DNA from: Acidobacteriota bacterium
GTDB taxonomy: Bacteria > Acidobacteriota > UBA890 > WLXD01
Length of the DNA stretch: 6,743 bases
Reading direction: 5' to 3'
Assembly: GCA_022571615.1 (NCBI GenBank)
Contig: JACZXM010000167.1
Location: 1 to 6,743 of the forward strand
Position 1 is the stretch's first letter. Each line of letters starts with the position of its first letter. The notes under the pieces were generated by a model. That model was not told the origin of the DNA, did no database searches, and saw nothing but the letters and a program-made list of their open reading frames with translations. Positions 1-6,730 of this stretch are shown here, piece by piece. Made by a program: the position numbers and the translations under genes.

Positions 1-1
1 C

Positions 2-733
2 CAGGAGCAAAAGAAATTTCAGGACTGGATGGACCGCATCCACACCGGGCACACCGGCACCAAAGACATCCGTAACCAGCAGGTGCAATGGACGCCCCTG
101 GCCAAACCACTTTCCGAATGTACAGTTACTGTCGTGTCTACAGCCGGCGTCCATTTGGCTTCGGACCAGCCCTACGACGTGGCCAACCCCCATGGAGACT
201 GGTCCTTTCGGGAGATTCCCACCAACTCCGACACTTCGGACCTGGCGATAACCCATACCCACTACAACCACGTCGAGGCCGACAGGGACATCAACTGCAT
301 GTTTCCCTTGGATCGGTTGCGGGAGCTACGCGACCAGGGGATTATTGGGGGAATATCCGCTACTGCCTACAGCATCATGGGGTTCATCCCCGACCCTACC
401 TCGCTGGTGGACGAAACAGCGCCGGAGCTGGCCCGGCGAGTCCAGGCTGATGGCGTCGACCTGGTGCTCATGACTTGCGGTTGACCGATTTGCCACCGGT
501 CCGTCGGGCTGGTGCAAAATCTGATAGAGGGCGCCGGGGTTTCCACCATTTCCATGACAGTGCAGCCCCACATAACTGCCAGTGTCGGCGCACCCCGGGC
601 GGTGTACCTGCGCTTTCCCGCGGGCAACCAATTGGGGGAGGCGGGCAAGCCCCAGCAGCAGAGAGCGATCGTGACCGCGGCCCTTGAAGCAGCCAGCTAC
701 ATCCAGTCTCCGGGCACCATCGTCGAGCTGCCG
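2..733 (+). CDS. GrdB/PrdB-like reductase selenoprotein B family protein, 5' partial, UGA read as Sec, C-terminus replaced
   Basis: Family members are redox proteins related to the selenoprotein B subunits of glycine, betaine and D-proline reductases. Their physiological substrate in aerobic proteobacterial-type genomes is not established. Seen here: segments I recognise from the family, namely WTPLAKPLSE, a GDWSFREIP stretch, a THYNHVEADRDINCMFPLDRL-type core (nt about 257-325), MGFIPDP, then MTCG-U-PICHRSVGLVQNLIE, and after it the RAVYLRFPAGNQLGEAGKP region and PGTIVELP. Counting from ATG 29, the Sec is residue 152 and the partner Cys is 155 (UxxC). I see no RBS close to ATG 29, and the frame stays open to base 2 (QEQKKFQDW precedes it), so the true start probably lies left of the window. 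The protein looks soluble and cytoplasmic, with no signal peptide or membrane segment. At PGTIVELP the family would normally continue for a few more residues (an aromatic/basic tail) and stop. Here the frame runs straight into an efflux adaptor, making a literal ORF of 2-1690. Family assignment rests on remembered motifs, not a search. Confidence 0.8.
482..484 (+). other. In-frame UGA, predicted selenocysteine codon
   Basis: The frame upstream (from base 2) and the frame downstream (to 1690) are the same, broken only by this TGA. The flanking protein sequence matches one continuous family on both sides, so it is not a frameshift. The codon sits three residues before a conserved Cys (U-P-I-C), the usual redox arrangement for Sec proteins, and in this family the position is known to be Sec or Cys. 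TGA ends the adaptor gene at 1688-1690 and the ligase gene at 6724-6726, so it is a normal stop elsewhere. Decoding would need selA, selB, selC and selD elsewhere in the genome; none is in this window. Confidence 0.85.
485..520 (+). promoter_or_regulatory. Candidate bacterial SECIS hairpin downstream of the Sec UGA
   Basis: Immediately after the UGA an mRNA stem-loop can be drawn. Bases 489-493 (UUUGC) pair with 514-518 (GCAAA), C494 is bulged, then 495-502 (ACCGGUCC) pair with 506-513 (GGGCUGGU, with two G-U pairs), closing a GUC triloop at 503-505. The apical loop begins 18 nt after the UGA and carries a G first, followed by U. That fits what is known of bacterial SECIS elements: a stem just downstream of the UGA, and a small loop with a G in its first positions that SelB binds. 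It overlaps the coding region, as bacterial SECIS elements do. The pairing was done by hand; no folding energy was computed. Confidence 0.7.
707..733 (+). other. Fusion junction between selenoprotein and efflux adaptor reading frames
   Basis: Residues S-P-G-T-I-V-E-L-P span the switch. Upstream, the text reads as the end of a GrdB-like protein. From G-T-I-V-E-L-P-I-G-E-G onward it reads as the first half of an HlyD-type lipoyl domain. Bases 710-733 (eight codons) fit both families, so the crossover cannot be placed more exactly. No stop, start or ribosome binding site lies here. GC rises from about 61% before to about 67% after. Possible causes are a deletion or recombination at microhomology, or a misassembly joining two genomic loci at a shared short word. 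Confidence 0.65.
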
Positions 734-1690
734 ATCGGCGAAGGCGCGGTCGTATCCGCCGCCGATCTGCTGGCCGCGCTCGATGACACCGAGCTCCGGC
801 TCAAGGTTCAAATACAGCGCGAATCGCTGGTGGCGGCGATGGCGAAGTTCGCCGAGAAGCGCGCGTTCATGGAGCTCGCCGCTACGAACTCCCCCGTGGC
901 CCGCGAGCTGGCCGCTGCGCAGCAGGCGGTCATCGGCGGCGTCATGTCGCCACAGCATTTCCGCTCGCTGATCGACGATCCGTGCTTCGACGCGCTTTTT
1001 GAGACCATCACGCGCGACGAGGTGATGGCGGCCCAGGACGGTCTGCTCACCCGGCGCGCCAACTACGCGATGGCTGAGCTGGAGCTAGGGCGAGCGCGCA
1101 CGCTGGCCCCCTTCGGTGGACAGATCGCCGAGCTGCAGGTCGTGGTCGGCCAGCGGGTCGGCGCCGGGACCAAGCTCCTCACGCTGGTGGACGCCCATCC
1201 GATTCGGGTGCGCATCGCGGTGCTCGAATCCGAGGCCGGGCTGGTAGGGGTCGGACGCCGCGCCGAGGTTATCTTCGCCGCCTTCCCCACTGAGACGTTC
1301 GTCGGACAGGTAGAGACCATCAATCCGTTGGTGGATCCTGAGACCAAGATCCTTGAGGTCACCGTCAGCCTGCCCAACCCCGAGCTCCGATTGCGTCCCG
1401 GCATGTTCGCCCAGATCACGCTCGACACCGAGATCTTCTCCGATCGCTTGCTGGTCCCGCACGCCGCCGTCCAGCTGCGCGACGATCGCCCGATGCTGTT
1501 TGTGGTGCGCAACGACCGAGCACAGTGGGTGTACATCCGGACGGGTCTGGAGAACACCGATTGGGTCGAGGTGCTCGAAGGCGTGCAGCCCGGCGACGAG
1601 GTGGTGACCAGCGGCCACTACAGCCTGGCGCACGACGCCGTCGTTCGTGTGGTCGCCACCGAGGAGGCGGAGGAAGGCCGGCGACCGTGA
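713..1690 (+). CDS. RND efflux periplasmic adaptor (HlyD/MFP family), N-terminally truncated and fused in frame to the upstream selenoprotein
   Basis: Adaptors of this family bridge an inner-membrane RND pump and an outer-membrane channel. Numbered from ATG 29 through the Sec codon, the domains are: first half of the lipoyl domain (residues about 229-254, GTIVELPIGEGAVV then LLAALDDTELRL), an alpha-hairpin (about 255-358), second lipoyl half starting APFGGQIAEL (about 360-385, with VVGQRVGAGTKLLTLVD), a beta-barrel with INPLVDPETK and LRLRPGMFA, and a membrane-proximal domain with EGVQPGDEVVTSGH near the C-terminus at residue 553. The signal peptide or lipobox and the first N-terminal strands (perhaps 40-70 residues) are absent; reductase-like sequence stands in their place. 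As written, the adaptor could not be exported, so it is probably non-functional, or else the join is an artefact. A start at GTG 512 is possible on paper but lies inside the selenoprotein and has no RBS. The stop overlaps the next gene's start (GTGA), typical of adaptor-pump operons. Confidence 0.85.
   Translation, partial: GTIVELPIGEGAVVSAADLLAALDDTELRLKVQIQRESLVAAMAKFAEKRAFMELAATNSPVARELAAAQQAVIGGVMSPQHFRSLIDDPCFDALFETITRDEVMAAQDGLLTRRANYAMAELELGRARTLAPFGGQIAELQVVVGQRVGAGTKLLTLVDAHPIRVRIAVLESEAGLVGVGRRAEVIFAAFPTETFVGQVETINPLVDPETKILEVTVSLPNPELRLRPGMFAQITLDTEIFSDRLLVPHAAVQLRDDRPMLFVVRNDRAQWVYIRTGLENTDWVEVLEGVQPGDEVVTSGHYSLAHDAVVRVVATEEAEEGRRP
1669..1677 (+). promoter_or_regulatory. Ribosome binding site deciding the GTG 1687 start of the RND permease
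   Basis: GGAGGAAGG lies 9 bases before GTG 1687, inside the 3' end of the adaptor gene. It supports a start at 1687 over the longer open frame that runs back to 1525, which only shadows the adaptor. It also supports translational coupling across the 4-base GTGA overlap. Confidence 0.6.
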
Positions 1691-4600
1691 CCGAGGGCGC
1701 CTCGCTCCCGGCCGCCGCGGTTCGGCGACCGGTCACCGTGCTGATGGGCTGCGTGGCGGTGTTGCTGCTCGGCTCGGTGTCGTTCGGTCGCCTACCGGTC
1801 GATCTGCTGCCGGATATCGCCACGCCCCGGATCACCCTGCTCACCAGTGCCGCGGCGCTGGCTCTGGCGCCGCAGGAAGTCGAGCGGCTGATCACCATAC
1901 CGCTCGAGAACCAGGTGGCCACGGTGTCGGGTCAGCGGCGCATCAGCTCGATATCCCGCGAGGGCATGTCGGTGATTACGGTCGAGTTCCCGTGGGGAAT
2001 CGATCTGGATCTGGCGGCCCTGCATATCCGCGAGGCGATCGACAAGGCCCGCCAGGTGTTGCCCCAGGGCGTCGAGCGCCCGGCAGTGTTGCGCTGGGAC
2101 CCGGGTAGCGAGCCGGTGATGGGAGTGGCGGTGGCCGTCAGCGGCAGTTCTGGAGCGCTGCGCGAGATGGTCGACACCATCGTTGTGGCGCGGATGGAGC
2201 AGGTGACCGGCATCGCCGGCGCCCAGGTCACCGGCGGCGCCCAGCGCGAGATCCACGTCACCTTGGATCCCGATCGGTTGGTTCTGTACGGCCTTACGGT
2301 GGCTGAGGTCGAGCGCTCGCTCGAAGCCGCCAACGCCAGCCTCCAGAGCGGCAATCTGCTCCAGGGAGCCCTGCGGTATCAAGTGCGGGCGATGGGCGAG
2401 TTCCGCAACCTGCAGGAGATCGCCGATACGGTGATCGGGGTGGATCCTCGCCAAATACGGGTCAAGCTACGCGACATCGGCACCGTGGAGGAATCCACCC
2501 GGCCGCAAACGGCCGGCGCGCTTCTGAACGGCCAACCTGCGATTGGGATCCTGCTATACAAGGAGTCCGGGAGCAACACGATCGCGGCCGTGGAGGCTGC
2601 GCAGGTGGCCCTCCAAGAGCTGCGCGAGCAGTATCCGGAGCTCACGATCGAGGTTGCGTTCGAGAACGCCGGTTTCATATCCGGGGCCATCGAGAGCGTG
2701 GTGCAGAACATGGCCGTGGGGGGTCTGTTCGCGTTCGGAGTGCTGTTTTTCTTTCTGCGCGATCCGCGCAACCCGGTGCTGATCGGCATCGCGATTCCGA
2801 TCTCGATCATCGCCACGTTCGTGCTCTGCTACTTCAGTGGCATCACGCTCAACATCATGACCCTGGGAGGGCTCGCCCTCGGCACCGGACTGCTGGTCGA
2901 TAATTCGATCGTCGTGCTCGAGAACATCTTTCGTCTCCGCCAGCAGGGCATCGACGCGAAACAAGCAGCACGCCGGGGGGCCGAGGAAGTGGGGATGGCA
3001 GTGACCGCCGCGACCTTCACGACGATCGCGGTCTTCTTGCCAATTGCCTACGTGCACGGCGTCGCGGGCCAGTTGTTCGCCCCACAGGCCTGGACCGTGA
3101 CCTTCTCGCTGCTGGCATCGCTGGTGGTGTCTTTGACCGTGTTGCCGTCGCTCGCAGCCCGTTTCTTGCACACCCCGGGCTCGGCACCGGCGTCCGAGCC
3201 CGGGATGAGACCGATCCGGCCGCCGAGCGCGCGTAAGCCAGGCTCCAGGCTCCGCCGTGGGATGCGTTCGCTGCAAAGGTGGCCGCTGCGACTGCTCGAT
3301 GGGCTTCTGAACATCGGGCTGTTCTGGATCAAGCTGGCGGTGGAAGCCGTTGCCTGGATTGCCACACCGCTGCTGGATGTGTTCGAGGCCATCTACGAGG
3401 GGTTCGCGCGTGCCTACCACCGGAGCCTGGTGTGGTGTCTGGACCACAAGCCGGGGACGCTGGGTGGACTGGCTGCCCTGTTGGTCTGGGGCGGGGTTGT
3501 GGCCCGGAGCCTGCCCTGGGAGCTGATGCCGAGCGTCAACACCGGGCGGTTTGAGGTCACGGTCGATGTGCCCCCGGGCACGCCGTTTGAACGTCTCGAG
3601 ACGATCGTCGGGCAACTGGAGGCCGCGGCACGCGACGGGGCCGGTGTCGCCTCGACCTTCGCCACGCTCGGGGCCGATCCCGGAGCGGTCACCTCGGCGG
3701 CCTCCGGCGCCGCCCGCCTCTCCCCTACCCGGGCGCAGCTTGCGGTCGTCATGTCGGGTGAGGCCTCGCGCCGCACGGTGACGTTGGCAGCCGCCGCTCA
3801 GGGGCGCGTGCGGCAGGCGGCGGCACAGATGCGCGGTGTACAGGTGGTTGTGGATCCGCAGTCCAATCCGCTTCAACGCTCGCTCGGGCTCGCCAACACC
3901 GGCTTCCGGGTGTTGGTGCGCGGCGATGACCTGGACCGCCTCCAAGAGCTCGCCGACACGGTCGCGGGGCGTCTGGCGTCGATCCCTGGCCTGGAGGACC
4001 TGCGCTCCAGCGCCGGGCGTGGCAATCCTGAGATTCGGCTGCAGGTGCGGCGCGATACCGCGGCAATCTATGGCGTCTCGGTCGAGGATCTCACGCGCAC
4101 GCTCCGGAGCGCCCTCCAGGGCACAACGCCGACTCAATTTGTCGAGTTCGACCGGCGGATCGATATTCGTGTGCTCGCGGCGGGCGATAATTCGGGGATC
4201 GAGGCCATGCTCGATCAGCCCTACCAGACGCCGATCGGGCCCGTGCCGCTGCGTGAGTTGGTCGACTACGAGATCGCCGTCGGACCCAGCGAGATCGAGC
4301 GCCGCGACCGGGTCCGCGAGATCCCGGTGACCGCCTCACTGTCGGGAATCGAGCTCTCCGACGCGATCGCAGCAGCCGAAGCGGTGCTCGGACAAATCGA
4401 GATGCCGACCGGATACCGCTGGCGCATCGGCGGCGAACGCGAACAGGTCCAGGCATCCTTCCGCAGCCTGGCCTGGGCCCTGCTGCTGGCGGCAGCGCTC
4501 GTGTACATGGTGATGGCGGCGCAGTTCGAGTCCCTAGTTCATCCGTTCGTGATCCTGTTCACCCTGCCGCTCGGCTGGGTCGGCGTGGTCACCGCGCTAT

Positions 4601-4968
4601 GGATGGTCGGCCTGACCGTCAACGTCGTGGCGTTGATCGGTGCGGTGGTGCTGACCGGCATCGTGGTCAACGACGGGATCATCAAGATCGACATCATCAA
4701 CCGACTTCGCGCTCGGGGCGTACCGCTTCGCGACGCGGTCGAGCAAGGTTCCGCCCTGCGCCTGCGCCCGATACTGATGACCACGGTGACCACCATCTGC
4801 GCGCTCATTCCGCTCGCCCTCGGGCTCGGTGCCGGGGCCGAGCTCCAGCGACCCTTGGCGATCGCAATCATCGGCGGCGAGTTCACCGGCACCCTGCTGA
4901 CGCTCGTCGTGCTCCCCGTGATCTACGAGATCGTCGACCGCCGTCCCTACCCCGTACCGGAAGCCTAG
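1687..4968 (+). CDS. RND-family efflux permease (AcrB/HAE1-like), inner-membrane pump subunit
   Basis: Proton-driven exporter that works as a trimer in the inner membrane with a periplasmic adaptor and an outer-membrane channel; the substrate cannot be told from sequence. It has 1093 residues from GTG 1687, against roughly 1020-1050 for typical members. Seen: N-terminal RRPVTVLM then TM1 (about 16-34) and LPVDLLPDI; a first periplasmic porter region to about residue 330; TM2-TM6, with TM4 containing GLLVDNSIVVLENI (D405, N406 where AcrB has D407, D408); a long cytoplasmic linker (about 494-590); TM7; a second periplasmic region from about 610 to 920; then AAQFESLVHPF and TM8-TM12. TM10 carries GIVVNDGIIKID: the AcrB K940 position is N995, with D996 and K1000 nearby. 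The protein ends TGTLLTLVVLPVIYEIVDR plus a short tail, stop TAG. GTG 1687 is preferred because it follows an RBS, overlaps the adaptor stop by GTGA and gives the standard N-terminus; ATG 1744 would cut into TM1. VDN and the overall style favour the drug/solvent HAE type over heavy-metal CzcA, but this is a judgement. Confidence 0.95.
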   Translation: MTEGASLPAAAVRRPVTVLMGCVAVLLLGSVSFGRLPVDLLPDIATPRITLLTSAAALALAPQEVERLITIPLENQVATVSGQRRISSISREGMSVITVEFPWGIDLDLAALHIREAIDKARQVLPQGVERPAVLRWDPGSEPVMGVAVAVSGSSGALREMVDTIVVARMEQVTGIAGAQVTGGAQREIHVTLDPDRLVLYGLTVAEVERSLEAANASLQSGNLLQGALRYQVRAMGEFRNLQEIADTVIGVDPRQIRVKLRDIGTVEESTRPQTAGALLNGQPAIGILLYKESGSNTIAAVEAAQVALQELREQYPELTIEVAFENAGFISGAIESVVQNMAVGGLFAFGVLFFFLRDPRNPVLIGIAIPISIIATFVLCYFSGITLNIMTLGGLALGTGLLVDNSIVVLENIFRLRQQGIDAKQAARRGAEEVGMAVTAATFTTIAVFLPIAYVHGVAGQLFAPQAWTVTFSLLASLVVSLTVLPSLAARFLHTPGSAPASEPGMRPIRPPSARKPGSRLRRGMRSLQRWPLRLLDGLLNIGLFWIKLAVEAVAWIATPLLDVFEAIYEGFARAYHRSLVWCLDHKPGTLGGLAALLVWGGVVARSLPWELMPSVNTGRFEVTVDVPPGTPFERLETIVGQLEAAARDGAGVASTFATLGADPGAVTSAASGAARLSPTRAQLAVVMSGEASRRTVTLAAAAQGRVRQAAAQMRGVQVVVDPQSNPLQRSLGLANTGFRVLVRGDDLDRLQELADTVAGRLASIPGLEDLRSSAGRGNPEIRLQVRRDTAAIYGVSVEDLTRTLRSALQGTTPTQFVEFDRRIDIRVLAAGDNSGIEAMLDQPYQTPIGPVPLRELVDYEIAVGPSEIERRDRVREIPVTASLSGIELSDAIAAAEAVLGQIEMPTGYRWRIGGEREQVQASFRSLAWALLLAAALVYMVMAAQFESLVHPFVILFTLPLGWVGVVTALWMVGLTVNVVALIGAVVLTGIVVNDGIIKIDIINRLRARGVPLRDAVEQGSALRLRPILMTTVTTICALIPLALGLGAGAELQRPLAIAIIGGEFTGTLLTLVVLPVIYEIVDRRPYPVPEA
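3163..3430 (+). other. Extended cytoplasmic linker between the two halves of the RND permease
   Basis: Residues about 493-581 of the permease join TM6 to TM7. In AcrB this linker is about 40 residues; here it is about twice that. The first part (about 496-533) is rich in Pro, Arg, Ser and Gly and looks disordered. The second (about 534-578) is hydrophobic and amphipathic, with LLDGLLNIGLFWIKL and VEAVAWIATPLLDVFEAIYEGF, and may lie along the membrane as helices. The C-terminal FARAYHRSL matches the usual short helix before TM7. Frame and codon use are continuous with the rest of the gene, so it belongs to the protein. Confidence 0.6.
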
Positions 4969-5048
4969 GACTTCCCACCCGACGGTCTACGGCTGGCTGA
5001 GAACTCTGCAACGGGATGCCCGAAGTATATGCTTTGGCCCTTCAGGAC

Positions 5049-5072
5049 TCAGCGCCGGGCGGACGGCGCTGA
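5049..5072 (+). repeat. Inverted repeat / RNA hairpin in the leader of the acyl-CoA ligase gene
   Basis: TCAGCGCC (5049-5056) is perfectly complementary to GGCGCTGA (5065-5072), and G5057-C5064 adds a ninth pair, leaving a 6-base loop. There is no T run after it, so it is not a standard intrinsic terminator. It ends 8 bases before the RBS. It could be a weak terminator for the pump operon, an operator for a dimeric regulator, or an mRNA structure affecting ligase translation; the sequence does not decide among these. Confidence 0.55.
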
Positions 5073-5080
5073 CACCGCGT

Positions 5081-5086
5081 AGGAGG
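5081..5086 (+). promoter_or_regulatory. Strong Shine-Dalgarno sequence of the acyl-CoA ligase
   Basis: A full AGGAGG lies five bases before ATG 5092. It fixes that ATG as the start in preference to the in-frame ATGs four and five codons later (the protein begins MQGLMMDY, a beginning common in this ligase group). Confidence 0.85.
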
Positions 5087-5091
5087 GATCG

Positions 5092-6726
5092 ATGCAAGGC
5101 CTGATGATGGACTACCAGTTGACGCTTCCGACGCTACTAGAGCGCGCCGAGGCCCTGTACTCATACCGCGAAATTGTGACGCGGCGACCGGACAAGAGCC
5201 TGCACCGGTACACGGTCGGTGAGTTCGTGCAGCGCACCCGGCGGCTGGCGGTGGCGCTCGTGGATCTCGGTGTGCGGCCCGGACAACGGGTCGGCACGTT
5301 GGCCTGGAACCACTACCAGCATCTGGAAGCGTACCTCGGCATTCCGGCGATCGGTGCCGTGCTCCACACCTTGAATCTGCGGCTCCATGCGGACGACCTC
5401 GCCTACATCGCGAATCACGGCGGCGACCGTGTGATTCTGGTCGACGAGGTCTTGCTGCCGCTGCTGGAGCAGATCCGAGACCGTCTCGAGGCCGAGACGA
5501 TCGTCGTCATGTCGCAGGTTCCCGAGGGAGAGTCGCCGCCGGAGATCCCGAGCGGCATGCTCGATTACGAAGAGCTTCTGGCGGCCGCCGATCCCGACCG
5601 CTACACGCCGGCCGACCTCGACGAGAACGCCGCCGCCGCCATGTGCTATACGTCCGGCACCACCGGCAAGCCCAAGGGCGTGGTGTATTCGCATCGCTCG
5701 ACCATGCTGCACGCCATGGCGATCGGCATGTCCGATCTGGTCGGCGTCCGCGAGCGCACCAGCTACCTGCCCGTGGTGCCGATGTTTCACGTCAATGCCT
5801 GGGGCACGCCCTTCTGCTGTCTGATGGTGGGGGCCAAGCAGGTATTCCCCGGACCCCACCTGGACGCCGCCAGTCTGTGCGACCTGTTCGAGCGCGAGCG
5901 CGTCACCATGACCGCCGGGGTGCCGACGATCTGGATGGGCATCCTCGACCATCTCGACGCCAATCCCGACAAGTACGATCTCTCGTGCATGGAGATGATG
6001 CTCGTCGGCGGTGCGGCAGCCCCGCCGAAGATGATCGCCGACTTCGAGCAGCGCCACGGATTGCACGTCGTGCATGCCTGGGGGATGACCGAAACCTCAC
6101 CGCTGGGCACGGTGAGCCACGTCGGCCCGGCGAACGACGGCGCCAGCGAACAGGAACGGCTGGCGCTGCGGGCCAAACAAGGAAGAATGGTGCCGTTGGT
6201 CGAGATCCGAGCTCGAGCAGACGACGCTCTGGTGCCCTGGGACGGCAAGTCCATAGGCGAGCTCGAGGTCCGAGGCCCCTGGGTCGCCAGCGCCTACTAC
6301 GACAGCGAGCAAGGGACGGAGGCCTTCACCGACGACGGCTGGTTTCGCACCGGCGATGTGGTCAGCATCGATCCGCAGGGGTACGTCTGCATCGTGGACC
6401 GGGCCAAGGATCTGATCAAGTCGGGTGGGGAGTGGATCAGCTCGATCGCGCTAGAGAACGCGCTCATGGGGCACCCGGCGATCGCCGAAGCTGCTGTCAT
6501 TCCGGTGCATCACGCCAAGTGGATCGAGCGCCCGTTGGCGGTCATCGTGCCCGTTGAGGGCAAGTCGGTCACCCTGGACGAAGTTCGCTCTTTTCTGCAG
6601 CCGCACTTCGCCAGTTGGTGGCTTCCGGACGCCATCGAGATCACCGACGCCATCCCCCGCACCTCGACCGGCAAGTTCAAGAAGGCCGTGCTGCGCGAGA
6701 CCTATAAGAACTACCGCCTCGAATGA
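5092..6726 (+). CDS. AMP-forming fatty-acyl-CoA ligase (AlkK-like, ANL superfamily)
   Basis: Activates a carboxylic acid with ATP to an acyl-adenylate and transfers it to CoA; cytoplasmic, entering beta-oxidation or lipid synthesis. It has 544 residues, the usual length. Seen in order: [19 protein letters not shown]; the N-terminal [25 protein letters not shown] region; the phosphate-binding loop [10 protein letters not shown] (residues 187-196); PMFHVNAWG; the GMTETSP adenine/acyl-adenylate motif (331-337); the ATP-ribose motif GWFRTGDV (416-423, Asp422); the hinge [15 protein letters not shown] (436-450); and the C-terminal [10 protein letters not shown] with catalytic Lys528. All catalytic elements are intact. 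The MxGxMM start and LEAY region resemble the medium-chain AlkK group, which also contains 3-methylmercaptopropionyl-CoA ligases (DmdB). Chain length and true substrate cannot be set from sequence, so no gene symbol is given. It has its own strong RBS after a 123-base gap and need not be co-regulated with the pump. Confidence 0.95.
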   Translation: MQGLMMDYQLTLPTLLERAEALYSYREIVTRRPDKSLHRYTVGEFVQRTRRLAVALVDLGVRPGQRVGTLAWNHYQHLEAYLGIPAIGAVLHTLNLRLHADDLAYIANHGGDRVILVDEVLLPLLEQIRDRLEAETIVVMSQVPEGESPPEIPSGMLDYEELLAAADPDRYTPADLDENAAAAMCYTSGTTGKPKGVVYSHRSTMLHAMAIGMSDLVGVRERTSYLPVVPMFHVNAWGTPFCCLMVGAKQVFPGPHLDAASLCDLFERERVTMTAGVPTIWMGILDHLDANPDKYDLSCMEMMLVGGAAAPPKMIADFEQRHGLHVVHAWGMTETSPLGTVSHVGPANDGASEQERLALRAKQGRMVPLVEIRARADDALVPWDGKSIGELEVRGPWVASAYYDSEQGTEAFTDDGWFRTGDVVSIDPQGYVCIVDRAKDLIKSGGEWISSIALENALMGHPAIAEAAVIPVHHAKWIERPLAVIVPVEGKSVTLDEVRSFLQPHFASWWLPDAIEITDAIPRTSTGKFKKAVLRETYKNYRLE

Positions 6727-6730
6727 GGAG
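6726..6730 (+). promoter_or_regulatory. Possible RBS for a gene beyond the right edge
   Basis: AGGAG overlaps the last base of the ligase stop codon. The only nearby start-like codon in the window is TTG 6733, spaced too closely (2 bases) to be convincing, so any start would lie past the edge. It suggests a following, tightly spaced gene but does not prove it. Confidence 0.3.

Larger units (their letters stand above)
4969..5091 (+). other. Intergenic spacer between pump and acyl-CoA ligase
   Basis: This 123-base gap has no credible ORF. It is less GC-rich in the middle, with a TATATG at 5026-5031 that could serve as a -10 box, but I see no convincing -35 element at the right distance, so a promoter is only possible. 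Downstream it contains a clear inverted repeat and the ligase RBS, annotated separately. A promoter here would make the ligase its own transcription unit. Confidence 0.5.

Noticed and set aside
470..520. Frameshift or reassigned genetic code as the explanation of the TGA
   Set aside because: The frame is identical on both sides, so there is no frameshift. TGA ends other genes in the window (1688-1690, 6724-6726), so it is not generally a sense codon.
326..958. 210-residue minus-strand open frame across the junction
   Set aside because: It is antisense to both the selenoprotein and adaptor segments, which have clear family motifs; it shows no motif or RBS of its own.
1525..1686. 54-residue N-terminal extension of the RND permease
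   Set aside because: It overlaps the adaptor's conserved C-terminal domain, is Arg/Gly-rich low-complexity text typical of a shadow frame, and a GTG with an RBS at 1687 gives the family N-terminus.
512..1690. GTG 512 as the start of an independent adaptor gene
   Set aside because: It lies inside the selenoprotein's conserved QNLIEGAG region, has no RBS, and arises only because the Sec TGA is read as a stop. It gives no signal peptide.
2554..4137. 527-residue open frame on the minus strand
   Set aside because: It is antisense to the RND permease core, composed of His/Arg/Gly-rich text with no recognisable motif; long antisense frames are expected at high GC.
5012..5022. CGGG-ATG-CCCG mini-hairpin in the spacer as a terminator
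   Set aside because: Only four pairs and no T run; expected by chance at this GC.
5026..5031. TATATG as a firm sigma-70 promoter for the ligase
   Set aside because: No convincing -35 hexamer at 16-18 bases upstream; kept only as a remark in the spacer entry.
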